From NCBI GenBank assembly GCA_963854835.1, contig OY978525.1:82999333-83063332 (forward strand): a DNA stretch of 64,000 nt, written 5' to 3'. The stretch is from Megamerina dolium (lineage: Eukaryota > Arthropoda > Insecta > Diptera > Megamerinidae). Of the stretch, positions 14,232-26,411 are shown in pieces. The first letter of the stretch is position 1. Each line of letters opens with the position of its first letter. The notes below the pieces were generated by a model. That model saw only the letters and a list, made by a program, of their open reading frames with translations, did not search any database and was not told the origin of the DNA. Both the position numbers and the translations under genes were made by a program.

Positions 14232-14603
14232 AAAAATAAAATAAATATGTGGCACTTAAAGCCCCAAAGGGCTCATTGGCCGAGCTTCTCTTCCATTGCT
14301 GTTGTGCGTCTTAAATTTTGGACAATATTAGAAGGGACCTACTTATTTTAGCCGGTTCCGAACGGCAGAACACTTGTGACATCACTTTTTCTGAGCTTTG
14401 TCACAGAGTTCTTTTTAGAAGCTTTTTCATGGCAAGTTGTTACTGTCGGAAGAATTGCCAATTGCTTGCCGACAGGTGGGTACCGTTCGAAAGAAAAATC
14501 TTATCGATATTAAATTTGTTATGCATCAGCCGGGGATTGAACCACGACCTACAGATCAGAAGGCGAACACACTAACTACTGAGCTACGGCACCCATCGAT
14601 GGT
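14232..14603 (-). repeat. tRNA-derived SINE copy 3, inserted in a mariner
   Basis: Full-length minus-strand copy. Head (box B and box A) lies at about 14595-14530 and the 3-prime end TGTGGCACTTAAAGCCCC starts near 14250, followed by an A/T-rich tail. The 10 bp duplication GCATTAGATA flanks it at 14222-14231 and 14604-14613, and removing the insert rejoins the mariner transposase gene. It is nearly identical to copies at 36901 and 44357, so insertion is fairly recent. Confidence 0.95.
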
Positions 14604-14779
14604 GCATTAGATACGATGCTAAAATTACGTGAAATACACTTCGAATTGGTTGATCATCCACCTTATAGTCCAGATTTAGCTCCTAGTGACTTTTCCTGTT
14701 TCCAAACTTGAAAAGATTCAGTTCAAACGAAGAAGTGATTACCGAAACTAACGCGTATATTGAGGGGTTCCCGAAATCG

Positions 14780-15086
<307 letters not shown>

Positions 15087-15150
15087 AAAATTTCTACCAA
15101 CTATACCAGGCCATGTGAGATTGTATATCTTTCGGGGGTTTGCATCTCTG

Positions 15151-15964
15151 ATGCTGTTGCCGGAGTTTTTGCTGTTGTTGATGTTTGCTGGTTATGTCAT
15201 TTTTCGCCATCATCTTTTCCAATTAACTATTGCTATTGATAATTGATGACAATCTTATTGTTGTTGTCGCTGATGCTGCCAATTTTCATAAATTGGTTCT
15301 GCGTTATTAATTGTTGTTGTTATTGATACGGTTGATGTGATGGCGGTGATGCTGCTACTTGCTGTTGCTGTTGTATTCGCATTAGCACACTTTTTATCTC
15401 CTTCTAAATTGTTAAGCCTTTCGTTGGTGGCCAATACCATTACTCAAAGTAAATGTTTAAATCGAATTTCGATGAATTTCATCAATTTCGTTATCGAAAG
15501 AAATTAATTTAGTTTTTTATTGAAGCGAGAGAAAAGCACGTAAATTACAAGTGAATTATGTATATTATTTAGTACAAAAAAACACCTCGGGAAATATTAG
15601 CGGCACGACACTAACTTATTATATTATAAACCGAATTAAATATGTTCTGCAATTGGACGTTTTTATGTATATAATGTTGTACAACAAACTCGAGAAAAAG
15701 TGTACGTACAAGAAGTAAACAATTCTTCGCTGCACTAAATACCAATAAGGAAATAATTTTTCTCAAAAGAAATTATTTTTTATTTAAATGTTAGAGTATT
15801 ATGTACACTTTAAGCCTAAATACATTAAATTATAATTATATTATATGTACAGAAAAATTATGAGAAATAAAAGAATTCAAAAGCAACTGTTAATTGGTCA
15901 GAAAAAGTCTACTTACAAAGATAAGATTATATGATAAACTATTGTTTTTTGTGGGTTTTTGAAA
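15151..15964. other. unassigned DNA with TTG/CTG triplet-rich segment
   Basis: 15130-15400 is rich in GTTGTTGTT and GCTGTTGCTG repeats. The 61-codon minus ORF here is a by-product of that bias. The rest is AT-rich; the part near 15900-15964 may belong to the end of the adjacent Tc1-like element. Confidence 0.45.
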
Positions 15965-16960
15965 AGATTAGTAGCTGGTTGGGTAGCCTTTCCGTTTTAG
16001 GACTTCTTGAAATCGGTTTGGCATTGACCTGACTAACTTGGAAGTGTCCTCCGTTGAAATTTTGTGCAACTCATCTAAAATCACATTTTTAAGCATTTGC
16101 TTGGAGGTGATGGTGTGCTGCCTTATCCTGCGCTCAAGTAAATCCTACAAATGTTCAATAGGATTAAGGTCAGGTGATTGTGGAGGGGTCTTGCATTGAT
16201 GAGGGACATTATATAATATCTAAAGCTTCACATTATGGTCAGTAAGCTTCGGGTCGTTATCCTGTTGAAAGTGCCAGCCGAGATTTTCAGCACTCTGCTT
16301 CAAATTTTCTTTTAAAATATTTAAATAACCTCTCTGATCCATAATTGAATCAATAAACACCAAATTGCCGACTCCATTGGCAGCCATACATCCCCACACC
16401 ATAATACCACCTCCGCCATGTTTAACCGTGCTCACAAGATTTTGCGGATGAAGGGCTGTGCATGGTTTCCGCCACACAAGCTGACGTCCTTTAATACCAA
16501 ACAGGCAAAACTTGCTCTCATCTGAGAATAGCACCTTCTCCCAGAACTCTGGCGGCTTATTTATATATTGTTTGGCATAATAAATTCGTTTTTATCGGTT
16601 TATGAGCGAAATAAACGGCTTCCTGCGCGCTACGCGGCCACGATAGTAAGCTTTTTTTAAAATTTTGCGCACGGTGTCGTTATGCATGGTTTTGTTAAAC
16701 TGTTCCTTAACATTTTGAGCAATTTTCATTGCGGTCAGTCGAGGATTATCCTAGCCGCAAAACACGTCTTTTTTTCGTTGGGTCAGAATAGAAGGTCGTC
16801 CTGAATGCGGTTGCGACAAGAGTTTTAGCAATTTCACGGAAAGTTTGGACTTCTTTCCATATTTTTATTATAAATTTCCGTTCTTCAACTCTAATTTTCT
16901 TTCTTTTTGAATTCGTATTTATTAAACTTCTTGAAATAGATTATTCAAAGCACAAAATCG
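15965..16960 (-). pseudogene. Tc1-like transposase, decayed
   Basis: Minus-strand DD34E transposase in several frames: G-R-P-S-I-L-T-Q-R and N-D-T-V-R-K-I-L (DNA-binding part, 16800-16650), R-V-A-R-R-K-P-F-I-S, then ORF 16534-16220. That ORF has F-S-D-E-S-K-F (first Asp), V-K-H-G-G-G-G-I-M-V-W-G-C and F-Q-Q-D-N-D-P-K (second Asp). Next is T-P-P-Q-S-P-D-L-N-P-I-E-H-L (catalytic Glu, about 16170) followed by a stop, and a tail with S-M-P-N-R-F-Q. Frameshifts and stops make it dead. It is a different family from copies A-D. Terminal repeats were not found. Confidence 0.85.
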
Positions 16961-17061
16961 AACCACGATACGTATTAAATATAGAACTTGTGAAAAAAAA
17001 CTTTTGATTGCACGAGCGATCGGGCAAATGAGCGGGGAAGTCCCGTTTTCGTTTCTGTACG

Positions 17062-18934
<1,873 letters not shown>

Positions 18935-18936
18935 TA

Positions 18937-18974
18937 TATAAATATTTATATATATATATATATATATATATAAA

Positions 18975-19035
<61 letters not shown>

Positions 19036-19049
19036 TTATATATATATAT

Positions 19050-19093
<44 letters not shown>

Positions 19094-19133
19094 ATATATA
19101 TATATCCATATATATATATATCCATATATATAT

Positions 19134-19206
<73 letters not shown>
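18937..19206. repeat. (TA)n array, right of Tc1 copy A
   Basis: TA repeat with TTTATA, CACATA and CCATA variants. It may have been continuous with 17067-17282 before the element inserted. Confidence 0.98.
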
Positions 19207-19208
<2 letters not shown>

Positions 19209-19850
19209 CTTGTAGTGACATGATGATGTATAATGGTGGAATGTGGTACGAAAAACCACCTGAAATTTCTGTTGGGTCGAAAAGTATTTCTGATTCAACT
19301 ACTTTGAATTTTGTCCGTATATTATTTCCAATGCCGTTCTATCTTGAAAGCAGATTGTTAACCCACGAGTATGATCGGAAATTCATCGTACATATTTCAT
19401 TATTTTCTTTAGCCATTATTGACGACTTTAATTTCCTATGAAAATAATCGATCATTCCATTAGACTGTGGATGATACGAAGTGGTATTTATCATTTGACT
19501 TCCTAAAAATTTTGCTAATTAATTGAATAATTTAGACATAAATTGATTTCTCTAATCACTTTTTATTGTAAGAGTTAATGAAAAAATGTTTCGTAAGAGC
19601 CGATATATCTTTAATTGGATAAACTTCCGGCCATGGAATGTTTCTATCTACTAAGGTCAACAAATATCGGTAATCGTTTGAAAATGGTAAAGGTCCTACA
19701 ATATAAATGTGAATGTATTCAAAACGGTCTTTTGAAATAGTAATTTTTAGAATTGGAGATTTGTGTGTCTGTTTACTTTCGATCTCTGACAATGTACCAT
19801 TGACCATTGAATAGTAATTCTGTTCATTCATGGCCAAAAGTGCTGGCTTA
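19207..19850 (-). pseudogene. gypsy-type integrase fragment
   Basis: The minus ORF 19837-19556 reads I-V-G-P-L-P-F-S-N-D-Y-R-Y-L-L-T-L-V-D-R...W-P-E-V-Y-P-I-K-D-I-S, the integrase core of gypsy LTR elements (first Asp region altered to Tyr-Ile). After frame breaks, 19520-19430 reads [20 protein letters not shown], where the catalytic Glu (usual form G-M-V/I-E-R-F-H) is Asp. A further C-terminal stretch follows to about 19210. No LTRs are seen. Dead fragment. Confidence 0.8.
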
Positions 19851-19921
19851 CTATTAACTGGCGTGTTGTTTTTTCTCCAGTATGAGCAAAAATACTACTT
19901 CAAAATTTTTCTGTAGAAAAT

Positions 19922-20281
19922 ATGACAGAAAATAAATTCTAAAATTTATCCTGAATATCCTTGTAGAAAAACTTTTTTCTAAAACAACTATTTTCATAAT
20001 TTTTTCTCTCCAACTCAAAAATTTTAAATTTGTCCGGCTTGTATTACACCGAACTAGTAATACAAAGGTTTAAAATTACCAGATAAGATTCGTGGCATGA
20101 TGTTGGCCATATTTTACACCAACTAATAACCCGAGCAGAAGAGAAGAACAAGAGTAATCGGACAAAACTAAAATGTTTGCATTGGAGAGATTAAATGGCA
20201 GCTATTAACATAATTTTTTTTAAGAAAATATTTTTTTTTCAAGGATATTCAGCATAAATTTTAGAATTTATTTTCTGTCAG
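19922..20281. mobile_element. MITE with about 57 bp terminal inverted repeats
   Basis: The left end (GACAGAAAATAAATTC, then GAATATCCTTG) and the right end (CAAGGATATTC, then GAATTTATTTTCTGTC) are inverted copies over roughly 57 bases with a few mismatches. About 240 bp of non-coding DNA lies between. It sits between a gypsy fragment and a pogo-like fragment. No clean target duplication was found, so the superfamily is open. Confidence 0.7.
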
Positions 20282-20450
20282 GTTTTGCCTTGGATAAACC
20301 AAGAGTTTTATTGGGCAAGGCACAGAAAAAAGTCCAGTTTCATGCGCATTGCAATAATCTTTTGGGCTATAGCCTAACAAAATATTCGGTAGCTTTTGTT
20401 TGATTTGCTGCACATCCTCGAAATTAACCTCGACATATTCCCCACATGGT
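20282..20450 (-). pseudogene. pogo/Tigger-like DDE transposase fragment
   Basis: Minus strand reads V-N-F-E-D-V, P-N-I-L-L-G-Y-S-P-K-D-Y-C-N-A-H-E-T-G-L-F and P-I-K-L-L, which matches the N-A-D-E-T-G-x-F block of pogo/jerky-type transposases. The first catalytic Asp is His here. The fragment is cut off by the MITE on one side and the RTE fragment on the other. Confidence 0.65.
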
Positions 20451-20451
20451 G

Positions 20452-20950
20452 GTCTGATGGTGTTTTCGCAAGGTAACGTGTGCAACTGCCTCAACCAGGT
20501 GGGGCTAGCGCAATCCTTGTTAAACTCATCGCAAGTCAACTCACTGACTGTCATATAGTTTGTTCTGAGAACTATGTGATGACACCTTTATTTGTTAATA
20601 AGGGTAGTCATGTAGCTTGCTCGATGACACCTTCATTATTAATGGGGGTCCTCCACGTGGCGACCACCGGGCAACGTCCTCTTTGCACCTGCTGGGAGGC
20701 GGCTGAAGTGAGTGGCGAAAATCTCCTCGGTTAGAGGTTGTGCGTTGGGTTTGGGACCCGCCACATAAAAAAACTTGCCCAGTGAATGATATAAAAATAC
20801 CTCGGAAACGGACTACCCCCTTTGTTGATGACCCCCGCAAACGAAATAAGGACCATAATTTATGGATATGCACCTGGAATGTCAGGTCCCTTTATAGGGA
20901 GGGTGCCTCTATCCAGCTGGTTGATGTCCTCGAAAAATACAGAGCTGACA
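20452..20950 (+). pseudogene. RTE retrotransposon, 5-prime-end fragment 1
   Basis: Begins with the same GGTGTTTTCGCAAGG leader as the large RTE element at 54083-57449 and continues through the leader into the start of the ORF (P-R-K-R-T-T-P-F-V-D-D-P, T-W-N-V-R-S-L-Y-R-E-G). Similarity stops abruptly after E-K-Y-R-A-D at about 20950. It retains the 5-prime end and lacks the rest, the opposite of usual LINE truncation. Confidence 0.9.
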
Positions 20951-21498
20951 GAACACGACCGCAGAGTGGTGTCGCCCCATCATTTTTTTGGAAAAAATGA
21001 GAAGGAGTTGGCGGAGGGCTTTAATTTTTGGCGTATCAACTTTTAGGACATAAACCAAGAAAAAAAACGAAAAATGGGTGTAATCGGTTTATTTTAAAGC
21101 ATACCTCCCATATAAACCTAATATCAAAAGGGCTGAAGCATAAAAATTTTTAATTTTTCATATTTAGAGTGAATTAAATCGGACTAGTAGAACCAGAGAT
21201 AATACAATTTAGGTAACACAGAAATTGTCAAAATTTTGTCATTTTTCAAAACTTTGACTTAATAATAAACTTTTTTTAATAATTTTCCCTATAGAAGTTC
21301 TGATACTCGCGTAAATTTATTTTATGTAATGAATGAAAATGACCTATGTATGAAGATAGTTTTTGAGGCATCAAAACCTGTCGCTAAAACATTTCAACTT
21401 CAGTATAGATTCCAAGATTTAAATTACACAATTCTTATCTGCACGATGGCATGGAGCTGTTAATCAGAGCTGGACATATAGTTTTGACGTCTTTGATA
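20951..21498. other. unassigned AT-rich DNA
   Basis: No gene or clear repeat structure; an old non-coding repeat is possible. Confidence 0.45.
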
Positions 21499-21502
21499 TT
21501 AA

Positions 21503-22398
21503 GGGGGTCTTCTACCTTGTGGCTTCATTTTTGACACTGTTTTTTGAATATTAGTTATAGGAAAACTAAAAACGCAATCGACGTGCGGTTTGTTGCATTC
21601 AACTTGTTTATTTAAATACATTTAACACTAATTTTACTGAAAATTTACTGTCTTCGATTTGACCGTGACTTGACCTTGAAGTGTCCCTTGCAAAAAATGC
21701 ATACACAAATGGTTGACACGATTTAGCTCATGAAAATCGTCTGAAACAAAAAAACCAAAATGATTTAATTTTTTTATCACCTTGGCTATCGTTTGACAGA
21801 TGGCATTTTCAAAATTTGAAAATTTCGCAGAACAGGCAACTTTAAAAAAAAAAAAATTTTTTTTTAATGTTTTCGGGGTTAAAAACATCTGTAAAAATTG
21901 TTTAAATAAAAAAAATCTAAAAAGTATCTGTCAGACGATAGCCACATGTTTTTCACAAATTTTGATATATAATTTCAATCAATCAATCAATTAGTTTTCG
22001 AGATATCATGTCAACCAGTTACAAAAACGCAACTTTTGGGAAATCGCATTTAAATATATTCATGTATATAACAAGCGGGATGTTTCCGACGTTCAATTTT
22101 CTTTCAAACTGAATGGACCGAAAATTTTATCATGCATAACAGAGATTACATAGATACAGATACATCAGGTATTCGATAGAACGTTAGATAACTTTAGAAA
22201 AACGCGATGGGCCAGCTTTTAGGTGGTCGCGAAGAGCGCTGCGATAAGAGCACGCGTAACTGTCTTCGACGGCTCGGAAAAACTCGAAATAATAAGATTT
22301 CAGTTATATCCTTTTAAGGGTATATTCCTAACACCTTCTGGGTTGGAAAATTGAAAAAAAAAATCGAATTTTTTGAACCAACAAGGTAGAAGACCCCC
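21503..22398. mobile_element. MITE with TTAA target duplication (896 bp)
   Basis: GGGGGTCTTCTACCTTGT at the left end is repeated as an exact inverse at the right end (CAAGGTAGAAGACCCCC with one base variation inside). Both ends abut TTAA (21499-21502 and 22399-22402). TTAA duplication is characteristic of piggyBac and Kolobok transposons. No transposase coding is visible inside, so this is a non-autonomous element; the GGGGGTC end does not look like the CCY-type piggyBac end, which favours Kolobok or an undescribed group. Confidence 0.85.
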
Positions 22399-22402
22399 TT
22401 AA

Positions 22403-23112
22403 GATAATTTTGAATAAGTGTATTAATAAAGGAGCAGTTTAAAAAACAAAAACCACGAAGATTATTATAAAATTATAAAAATGAAACTTATCGTATGCGA
22501 TTTACTAGCGTACAAAAATATATTCTTTAATACATCCCCCTTCCGAAAGTCGTGGCTACGCCAATGGGTGGGTTTAATGAGTTTAATATATTAATCGTTG
22601 TTTAATTAAGGCAACTATAAATGGGAAAAAAAGAAATAAATGCCAAAGAATTTGTAAAAAATGGAAGAACCATCCTTGATAAATAGGACAAGAAGAAGTA
22701 AATAAGATAAGATCAAGGATCAGTGCCTTTATCGATGGCTATTGTAGACTATGTCGTCAGTGACTTGTCGGCTATATTTTCTGTGGCGTAATGTGCAACA
22801 GCTGTGAACTGATGCTTGTGAAATTCGACAAAGGACTTTTTATTTCACCATATTTGAGTTGCCTGAATAGAGCTTGTTTGTTTTAAAAATTAAAATTGTT
22901 TTCGAGTATCGTAAATAACCATTAAATTGAGTAGGTTAAAAGTAAAAATATACTGGAGGTATATGTATGTTTAAAAAGTACTTGATTTAAAAAGTACTTA
23001 TATTTATATTTATTACTGTGAAATTTGTGTGCTGACACAACATAGTGATCCTATCTTCTTTATTTTTTATGTTGAATTACAAATTTTTGAACGGCTAGTG
23101 TTTAAGAAGAAA
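22403..23112. other. unassigned AT-rich DNA
   Basis: No recognisable coding region or repeat. Confidence 0.45.
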
Positions 23113-23114
23113 TA

Positions 23115-23970
23115 CACGGTAATTTTTTATCAACTTTCTTTTTGGCAACACTGTTTTTGGCAGCTCAGCTGATTTCTTTTAACATGTTACTGTCAAACAT
23201 GTTCAGTTTGGTCTATAATTTAACCATGAATCGACTTACAAACGAACAACGCTTGCAGATTATTGAATTTTGTTATCAAAATTTATGCTCGGTTAAGAAA
23301 GTGCATCGAGTACTTTCTTGTGTTCAGCGACGAAGCTCATTTCTGGTTAAATTTATAAGTGAGCAATCAAAATCGCCGTATTTGGTGTGAAGAGCAGCCA
23401 GAAGCATTGCAATAACTGCCAATGCATCCCGCAAAATCCACTATTTGGTGTGGATTTTGGGCCGATGGCATCAATGGACCGTACTTTTTCAAAGACGACG
23501 AAGGCAGGAACATTACTGTGAACGGAGAACGCTACCGTGGGATTTGCAAACTTTTTTTGCCCAAAATGGAAGAGCTGGACTTGGCTGAGATGTGGTTTCA
23601 ACAAGACGGTGACAGATGCCACACAGCACGCGAAACAATGTTCCAATTGAGAGGGGAGTTCGGTGAACAGTTTATTTCACGTTTAAGGCCGGTCAATTGG
23701 CCGCCCAGATCGTGCGAATTAACGCCTTTAGACTTTTTTTGTGGGGCTATGTTACGATTGACGCACTGGAATCCAATATTGAAGTATTTATTCTTAGTCC
23801 GATATGTTGGAGAGAGTATGCCAAAATTGAAACCAGCGTATGAACCATATGAGGCGCAGCCGCGGTTAATATAGATCGTTCTATCGACTCAAATAAAGAT
23901 TTCATACATTACTCTAAATATAATGTTTTTTTTTTAAATCAAATCCCAAGGTTCTTAAAAAATCATCCTG
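23115..23970 (+). pseudogene. rosa-like DD41D mariner-family element, internally deleted copy 1
   Basis: Both ends are present: CACGGTAATTTTTTAT next to TA on the left and the imperfect inverse AAAAAATCATCCTG next to TA on the right. The start of the transposase (M-N-R-L-T-N-E-Q-R-L-Q-I-I-E-F, 23226) is fused by deletion to F-S-D-E-A-H-F (first Asp, 23321). It continues, after a stop, through W-C-G-F-W-A-D-G-I, F-F-K-D-D, T-V-N-G-E-R-Y and F-Q-Q-D-G (second Asp) to L-T-P-L-D-F-F (third Asp). There are 41 residues between the last two Asp, the DD41D spacing of the rosa group. Deleted, with stops; inactive. Confidence 0.8.
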
Positions 23971-23995
23971 TAGTAAGAATGAAAAGGTGGACTGG

Positions 23996-24145
23996 TGGTG
24001 TTTTCGCAAGGTAACGTGTCTAACTGCCTCAACCGGGTGAAGCTAGCGCAATCCCTGTCGAACTCAAAACATGCCAACTCACTGTTCTTTTTGCTCTACG
24101 CGCTATATGATGGCACCTTCACTCTGTAATGAAGGTGCCAACATC
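23996..24145 (+). repeat. RTE retrotransposon, 5-prime leader fragment 2
   Basis: Starts GGTGGTGTTTTCGCAAGG, the same leader start as the RTE at 57449, and matches for about 150 bp with divergence in the second half. It lies between a rosa-like element and a mariner end. Confidence 0.75.
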
Positions 24146-24147
24146 TA

Positions 24148-24415
24148 CGAGGGTGGTCCCAGAACTACCCGACCTAACAAAGAAAACAACAAATTTGGGA
24201 AAATTTTTCTTTTTTTCTTAACATAATCTCCTTTTAGCTGTATACGCTTTTCCCAGCGATATTCTATAGCTTCGATACCCTGTTTATAGTATGAACTGTC
24301 TAGCTCATTAAAAGGCCATCTACCGCAGACTCCACCTCTTCATTGTTTGTAAATCTTGTACCACCAAGCCATTTTTTCAAATTTGGAAATAGAAAATAAT
24401 CCGAAGGAGCTAAAT
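24148..24415 (-). pseudogene. mariner transposase C-terminus with 3-prime terminal repeat
   Basis: Minus strand: [16 protein letters not shown] (third Asp), N-N-E-E-V, then after a frameshift Y-Y-K-Q-G-I-E-A-I-E-Y-R-W and L-K-G-D-Y-V. It ends in the terminal-repeat-like CGAGGGTGGTCCCAGAA at 24148. It is an irritans-type mariner remnant whose N-terminal two thirds are gone. Confidence 0.8.
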
Positions 24416-24545
24416 CTGGCGAATAATTTACCATACCAACAAATTTTTGCATCTGTTTAACTGAAATCTGTTTTCCAAATTCCCTAATTGCTCTAATTCT
24501 TTCTTCGGACGTATGCATTCCGTCATTAGAAATATCATATGATGT
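24416..24545 (-). pseudogene. gypsy RT-connection fragment fused to the mariner remnant
   Basis: Minus strand reads Y-D-I-S-N-D-G-M, E-E-R-I-R-A-I-R-E-F and V-K-Q-M-Q-K-F-V-G-M-V-N-Y, the segment following the RT in gypsy elements (usual form A-I-x-x-F-P-x-P...F-L-G-x-x-N-Y-Y-R-R-F). It joins directly and in frame to the mariner S-P-D-L-A-P-S-D block, giving a chimeric 73-codon ORF (24518-24300). Confidence 0.6.
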
Positions 24546-24841
24546 TTAAACCATATCTGTTTAATTGTTCAAATAATAATTTAAGATGGTGGCTATTAGA
24601 ATGTCATTTAAATATGCAAACGTAAAGTCAAAATCTTGCAAAACTTCTTTTATGAACCTTTGGAGCTGAATTGCGTAAACCAACCGATATCCTTGCAAAT
24701 TTGAAATTGATGTTAAAGTTAAGTTAATCATAAATTTTAAAAATAATAAACGCTATTTGTTTATAAATTAAATTTTTGCTGTTGCTGTTGTTGATTTGAG
24801 TTGGGTGTTAGTGTAAAGTTAATCACAAATTTTTAGAATAA
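24546..24841. other. unassigned DNA with GTTGCTGTTGTT run
   Basis: No gene is seen; a short (GTT/GCT)n run lies near 24778-24793. Confidence 0.45.
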
Positions 24842-24843
24842 TA

Positions 24844-26409
24844 CACCCCGTGTCATAACTATATAACCAATAGAGGAATGGAAATAAAATGGCAAATAAT
24901 TTTGCGGCGAAAAATGTTTTACTTTTATTTTTTAATTAGAGCCGGAACAATAGATTAAATATGTTTTCAAAACTTAAATATTGTTCTTAAATTGTTTATT
25001 AAAAAAAAGCAAACTGATAATGTTTCATATCTATATAACCACTTGCATTTCTTAAGTAAAAACTAAAAAAATATAAAAATATAGTGGAAATTAATAATGA
25101 GTTGGTCCTCCTTTTTTCGAAATTAACTCAAAAATTCGTGATTTCATACTTTTTACTAGTTTATCACGCATTTCCTCATTTACATTGCCCCAAGCGCTTT
25201 GTACGGCTTCTTTTAGGCCAACAGTTTGGTACTGCCGATTTTGGCCATAAAATTCTCGAACTAGTAATCCCCAAATATTCTCTATAGGGTTTTGATCAGG
25301 TGAGCAAGCTGGCCATGTCATTGTTTCTATATTGTGGTTTCGCAGCCACTCTTTTGTTGCTCTACTGGTATGAACTGCCGCATTGTCCTGCTGGAATACC
25401 CATCTTGTGGAAGAATTTTCCTTAATAAAAGGCAAGAGGGACTCTTCTAACACACCAATGTACTCTGCGCTATTCATTCGAGTCGAAGGAAATGATATCT
25501 GAAGCATACCGGTTGCTGAAAATGCGCCCCAAACCATCAGACTGCCGCCACCAAAATTTCGACGAGAAAAATATAGTGGTTCCTTCCTCATATCCCTCCA
25601 GTAATGCTGAATACCGTCTGGACCATCCAAATTAAATTTCTTTTCGTCAGAAAAGATAACCTAAGGACAATTTTATATTTTAGTTGATTTACAAATTTTA
25701 CTTCAACTTTACTTACTTTGGTCCAGTCTCGATCCATGTTTTCTTTTGCAAATTTAACCCTGGCTAGCTTGTGCCGCGGAGTGAGACGAGGAGCAGTCTT
25801 CATTTTGGAATTCTTTAAGTATCCAGACTTTTTAATCACTCTTCCAATTGTTGATTTTGACACGGGAAGACTTAAATCAGCTTTAATTCTTGCTAAGGAC
25901 TTCACTGAATGACTTGCTTCCTTCAAAATTAATCTTTCGTCTCTGAGACTCAAGCGTTTTTTTGGTCCTCCAGTTTTGTTTTCGCCATAAGTGCTTGGGC
26001 TTTTCACAAATTTTCCGATACACACATGATGTCGTCGAATTTTTCGGCTTATCTCTCGAAATGACAAACCCTGATCATGATAAGCCAATATTTTGCCTTT
26101 TTCTTCTTCTGTAAGGTATCTACCACGTGGCATGATTAAAAACACAATAAAGTACACTCTTTACTAATAATCAATAGATATAACGGGTTTTTACAGTTAA
26201 ATTCTAGTGGTGGTTATATAGTTATGATACACCAGGTATGTAATTTTAGTCGAAAAATCCGATAAGTGCATGTTATCTAAAGAGTTGCCACATTTTAATT
26301 TCCTTTAGGTATATTCATTAAAATTATTAAGCTTAAAATAAATTTATTTCATTTACCAATGAATTTTTGTGAGCAAAATCTAATGGTTATATAGTTATGA
26401 CACGGGGTG
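24844..26409 (-). mobile_element. Tc3-like transposon, complete (1566 bp)
   Basis: Terminal inverted repeats start CACCCCGTGTCATAACTA at both ends, each flanked by TA. The core TATATAACCA recurs about 185 bp inside each end (left near 25030, right near 26215, inverted), giving two likely transposase-binding sites per end, a layout known in Tc3 and other long-repeat Tc1 relatives. The element contains one two-exon transposase gene on the minus strand with no visible damage, so it may be functional or very recently so. Confidence 0.93.
25091..26133 (-). CDS. Tc3-like DD34E transposase, two exons
   Basis: Exon 1 is 26133-25717 (139 codons, starting M-P-R-G-R) and exon 2 is 25660-25091 (189 codons). 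The 56-base intron (25716-25661) has GTAAGT at the donor and CTTAG at the acceptor, in phase 0. Splicing joins D-W-T-K to V-I-F-S-D-E-K-K-F exactly where Tc3 proteins are continuous, giving 328 residues, the usual Tc3 length. The triad is D144 (F-S-D-E-K-K-F), D231 (F-Q-Q-D-N-A-A-V-H) and E266 (N-P-I-E-N-I-W). The N-terminus has the Tc3-type helix-turn-helix (S-F-R-E-I-S-R-K-I). An upstream in-frame ATG at 26157 is possible, but M-P-R-G is the conserved Tc3-like start. Expected role: TA-specific cut-and-paste of its own element. Confidence 0.92.
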
Positions 26410-26411
26410 TA

